NCBI GenBank assembly: GCA_035627675.1
Contig: DASPLH010000267.1
Location: forward strand, 1-25,162
From: DASPLH01 sp035627675
Lineage (GTDB): Bacteria > Acidobacteriota > Terriglobia > Terriglobales > Acidobacteriaceae
Length of the DNA stretch: 25,162 nucleotides
Reading direction: 5' to 3'
Position numbers and translations under genes: made by a program. Under the pieces are notes generated by a model. The model was not told the DNA's origin, made no database searches, and saw only the letters and a list, made by a program, of their open reading frames with translations. This document shows, in pieces, positions 23,411-25,162 of the stretch; the stretch's first letter is position 1; the number at the start of each line of letters is the position of its first letter.

Positions 23411-23494
23411 GTGGGAAAGTGGGAAACGCGAAGCGTTTTCCAAGCGAGGTGGAAAACTCTGCAGTTGAGTTTTCCACCTCGCGTCTTTTCCACA
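23411..23494. other. Cluster of five TTTYCCAC motifs (DnaA-box-like) after ssb
   Basis: GTGGGAAA occurs twice in tandem (23411-23418, 23419-23426), GTGGAAAA once (23449-23456), TTTTCCAC once (23470-23477) and TTTTCCACA once (23486-23494). The last is a known variant of the DnaA box TTATCCACA. Two of the copies form the arms of the hairpin at 23444-23482. This is part of a 353-base gap between ssb and the recombinase gene. Confidence 0.45.
23444..23489 (+). terminator. Long perfect hairpin, probable ssb terminator
   Basis: GCGAGGTGGAAAACTC (23444-23459) pairs perfectly over 16 bases with 23467-23482, with a 7-base loop. GTCTTTT follows. A second small hairpin, around CGCGAAGCG, lies just before it (about 23423-23441). 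It is 90 bases after the ssb stop. Confidence 0.5.
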
Positions 23495-23584
23495 GCTTTG
23501 CGCCGGCGTGTGTTTGTGTTAGTGTCTAGGCCTATTCTGTACGGCGTGCACTGCGCCACCGTACCTGACGTACGTTCTTCGAGC

Positions 23585-23699
23585 TTGGTCTAGCCGGGCT
23601 GGAGAACGGGCCCGATCGTCTTTACGACCGGGGACCAACCTGTAGCGAAAGCACCCAGGTTGCGTTGTTAACACCGCGCCGACATCTCTCCGAGAGATG
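23585..23699 (+). ncRNA. Compact multi-hairpin region upstream of the recombinase; possible structured RNA or recombination site
   Basis: A closing stem, TTGGTC (23585-23590) with GACCAA (23633-23638), encloses two overlapping hairpins. One is CGGGCT (23595-23600) with GGCCCG (23609-23614). The other is 23611-23619 with 23624-23632, nine pairs with one A-C mismatch. They share bases, so only one can form at a time. Next are CAACCTG (23636-23642) with CAGGTTG (23656-23662), holding an inner GC-GAAA-GC tetraloop, and CATCTCT (23683-23689) with AGAGATG (23693-23699). The palindrome TGTTAACA is at 23666-23673. I recognise no known RNA family; it could equally be recombinase-binding DNA. Confidence 0.4.
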
Positions 23700-23734
23700 C
23701 CGTCTAGGTGCATACCATCGTCAGGACGTTAACA
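23667..23734 (+). repeat. Pair of GTTAACA direct repeats at the recombinase start
   Basis: GTTAACA occurs at 23667-23673 and again at 23728-23734, 61 bases apart, on either side of the GTG at 23708. The second copy touches the alternative GTG start at 23735. They may bind a recombinase or repressor, but seven bases is short and chance cannot be excluded. Confidence 0.3.
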
Positions 23735-24904
23735 GTGACCGAATTTCACACTAAGACAGTCATTCTCCGTTCGGGCGAACGCCTGCCAGTTCTGCTCGAC
23801 TGCACCGGGATCCCTCTGTACGGTCCGACACTGTTCGGGATTGCCGAAGTCAGGAACCGCCACCGGGCCTCGAACACAATCCGGAATTCACTATCGGCGT
23901 TAAGCCTCTTTCATATCTTGCTGACTGAACGCGGCATAGACCTCGACGCGCGACTTCAGCAAGGCAAGCTGTTGGAGATCGGCGAAATCGAAGCCCTCGT
24001 GAGCATGTCGCGGAGACATTTGCGCAGCGAAGGGCCGCCCTGCGTCACTGCGGACGTGTGTGCAACGAGATTGCGGACTGTTGCGAAGTATCTAGCGTGG
24101 CTGGCGAAGTGCCGGATTCTACGCGCAGACTACCCGCACACGCAGTCGCTACAGAGTCTCCTGAAAGCAACGATAGAAACCATCAGTGCCCGTCTGCCGC
24201 CGACGCGGCAGAACGACGACCCCCGACAAGGACTCGATCCGACGCTGTACGACAAGGCTGCCGAACTGTTCGCCGCACTAGCGCCGACTTGGCACGACCC
24301 TCACGTGAAGATTCGCAACCAGCTCATATGGGAGATGCTTTTCCACCTCGGCATTCGTGGTGGTGAGCTGCTTGGAATCAGAATCGGCCACATCAACCTT
24401 CGCGAAGGCAGCCTGCATATCGTTCGTCAAGCAGACAATCCCGACGACCCACGACGCGTGCAACCCAACACGAAGACGCGGGCGCGCGTAGTCCCTTTGT
24501 CGCATGTTCTTCAAGGACGGATATCGGATTACATCCTGCATTCGCGCAGGAAAGTACCCGGGGCACTGAAACATGACTTCTTACTTGTATCTCGGTACGG
24601 TACCCCACTTTCGCGTTCAGGGTTGTGCAAGATCTTCACGGTGGCTAGGGAGAGGTGCCCCGATCTTCCCTCCGACGTAACTGCCCACGTTCTCCGTCAC
24701 ACATGGAACGATCGGTTTTCAGCGGAGCTAGACGGAAAGAAAGTGGACCCGAATGTCGAGACGAGGGCCCGTTCTTACCAGATGGGTTGGTCGGAGACCT
24801 CTAAGGCAGCGGCTGCCTATACCCGTCGTTTCGTGCGGGCAAAGGCACAACAGGTGTCGCTCGAACTTCAACGGAAGAGCATGGTGAAGGAGAGCGATGA
24901 ATAA
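23708..24904 (+). CDS. Tyrosine recombinase/integrase (first of a tandem pair)
   Basis: A 398-residue DNA breaking-rejoining enzyme. The N-terminal half is a core-binding, SAM-like helical domain (about 40-165). The catalytic domain has R217 in LGIRGGELLG, K256 in NTKTRAR, H327-x-x-R330 in AHVLRHTWNDRF, W361 in MGWSETS and nucleophile Y371 in AAYTRRF. W361 stands where most family members have His, as in Cre and Flp. All active-site residues are present. GTG 23708 gives the longest form; GTG 23735, preceded by AGGA nine bases upstream, is a credible start. The next gene starts inside its last codons. The layout matches mobile elements that carry two or three recombinases in a row. Confidence 0.9.
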   Translation: MHTIVRTLTVTEFHTKTVILRSGERLPVLLDCTGIPLYGPTLFGIAEVRNRHRASNTIRNSLSALSLFHILLTERGIDLDARLQQGKLLEIGEIEALVSMSRRHLRSEGPPCVTADVCATRLRTVAKYLAWLAKCRILRADYPHTQSLQSLLKATIETISARLPPTRQNDDPRQGLDPTLYDKAAELFAALAPTWHDPHVKIRNQLIWEMLFHLGIRGGELLGIRIGHINLREGSLHIVRQADNPDDPRRVQPNTKTRARVVPLSHVLQGRISDYILHSRRKVPGALKHDFLLVSRYGTPLSRSGLCKIFTVARERCPDLPSDVTAHVLRHTWNDRFSAELDGKKVDPNVETRARSYQMGWSETSKAAAAYTRRFVRAKAQQVSLELQRKSMVKESDE

Positions 24905-25162
24905 CGAGAACCTCGTTTCAACTGCATCCCTACCACCGGTCACAAGAACTCGCAGCGGAGTTGAGTTCTGTCCCGGTGACAATGTGTGGCAATACAGGGA
25001 AGGCGTGAAGACCGTGTGCTTGCGATTTGACACGCTCGATGTTGATGAGACCCTCAGACATGAAGCCAAGCGCGTGCTGATGTGGTACGCCGAAAATACG
25101 TCCCCGAGTCACCTAGTCAACTCGTTCAGCCGGTTCAAACACTTTGCTGCACGGATCAAACC
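24897..25162 (+). CDS. Probable second tyrosine recombinase, N-terminal fragment (runs off window)
   Basis: An ATG at 24897 overlaps the recombinase stop by eight bases (ATGAATAA) and opens a frame with no stop to the window end, giving 88 full codons. The translation includes DNVWQYREGVKTVCLRFDTL, then LRHEAKRVLMWYAENTSPSHLVNSFSRFKHFAARI. A short beta-strand motif followed by a helical, DNA-binding-like segment resembles the N-terminus of the second, longer recombinase in tandem-integrase elements. No catalytic residue is in view, so the call rests on position, overlap and general likeness. Translational coupling with the first gene is likely. Confidence 0.6.
   Translation, partial: MNNENLVSTASLPPVTRTRSGVEFCPGDNVWQYREGVKTVCLRFDTLDVDETLRHEAKRVLMWYAENTSPSHLVNSFSRFKHFAARIK

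Noticed and set aside
23585..23665. A tRNA gene near the integrase as an attachment site
   Set aside because: Stems exist, but there is no T-loop GGTTCRA sequence, no anticodon arm of proper length and no acceptor pairing. No tRNA is seen anywhere in the window.
1..25162. CRISPR array, rRNA genes, toxin-antitoxin or restriction system
   Set aside because: No regularly spaced repeats, rRNA sequence or genes of these families are visible. If the element at the right edge carries a defence system, it lies outside the window.

Overview
The window is about 25.2 kb of GC-rich bacterial chromosome, and its gene content fits a member of the Acidobacteriota. The clues are an Oar-like TonB-dependent receptor with an N-terminal carboxypeptidase-regulatory domain, a futalosine-pathway menaquinone gene, a bacillithiol glycosyltransferase (BshA), an HpnK-like deacetylase, a CtaA/CtaB/ABC/DUF420 cluster, and several kinds of short hairpin-forming intergenic repeats. 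This assignment is inferred from gene content; no rRNA or tRNA gene is present to confirm it.

Layout. 1-580: the 3' end of mqnC. 723-2360: a membrane family-2 glycosyltransferase. 2558-2929: a stand-alone CheY-like receiver with a good terminator. 3082-5162: an HpnK/ChbG-type deacetylase followed by BshA. 5132-9815 (minus strand): a TPR membrane protein, threonine synthase, an AlaX-type alanyl-tRNA editing protein and a LytS-type histidine kinase. The kinase gene ends inside bshA. 10041-12896: a Cof-type HAD phosphatase, a lytic transglycosylase and a UPF0104/LPG-synthase-type membrane protein. 13041-14783: nrdR, then an NAD-type isocitrate dehydrogenase. 14938-19330: ctaA-ctaB-ABC ATPase-ABC permease-DUF420, which looks like a heme A and cytochrome oxidase assembly unit. 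19403-22648 (minus strand): the large TonB-dependent receptor. 22872-23354: ssb.

The chromosome changes character after ssb. A 353-base non-coding stretch contains a cluster of TTTTCCAC-type motifs, a long perfect hairpin and then a compact series of strong hairpins. It leads into a tyrosine recombinase gene (23708-24904), and a second open reading frame overlaps it by 8 bases and runs off the end. It looks like the N-terminus of a second recombinase. This is most likely the leading edge of a mobile element carrying tandem tyrosine recombinases; any cargo lies outside the window.

Most of the window is housekeeping DNA. The parts most worth a second look are the structured leader and tandem recombinases at the right edge, the motif cluster after ssb, the -10-like boxes lying almost on the start codons of several genes, the unassigned ABC exporter inside the heme A cluster, and the repeats placed directly upstream of two minus-strand start codons.
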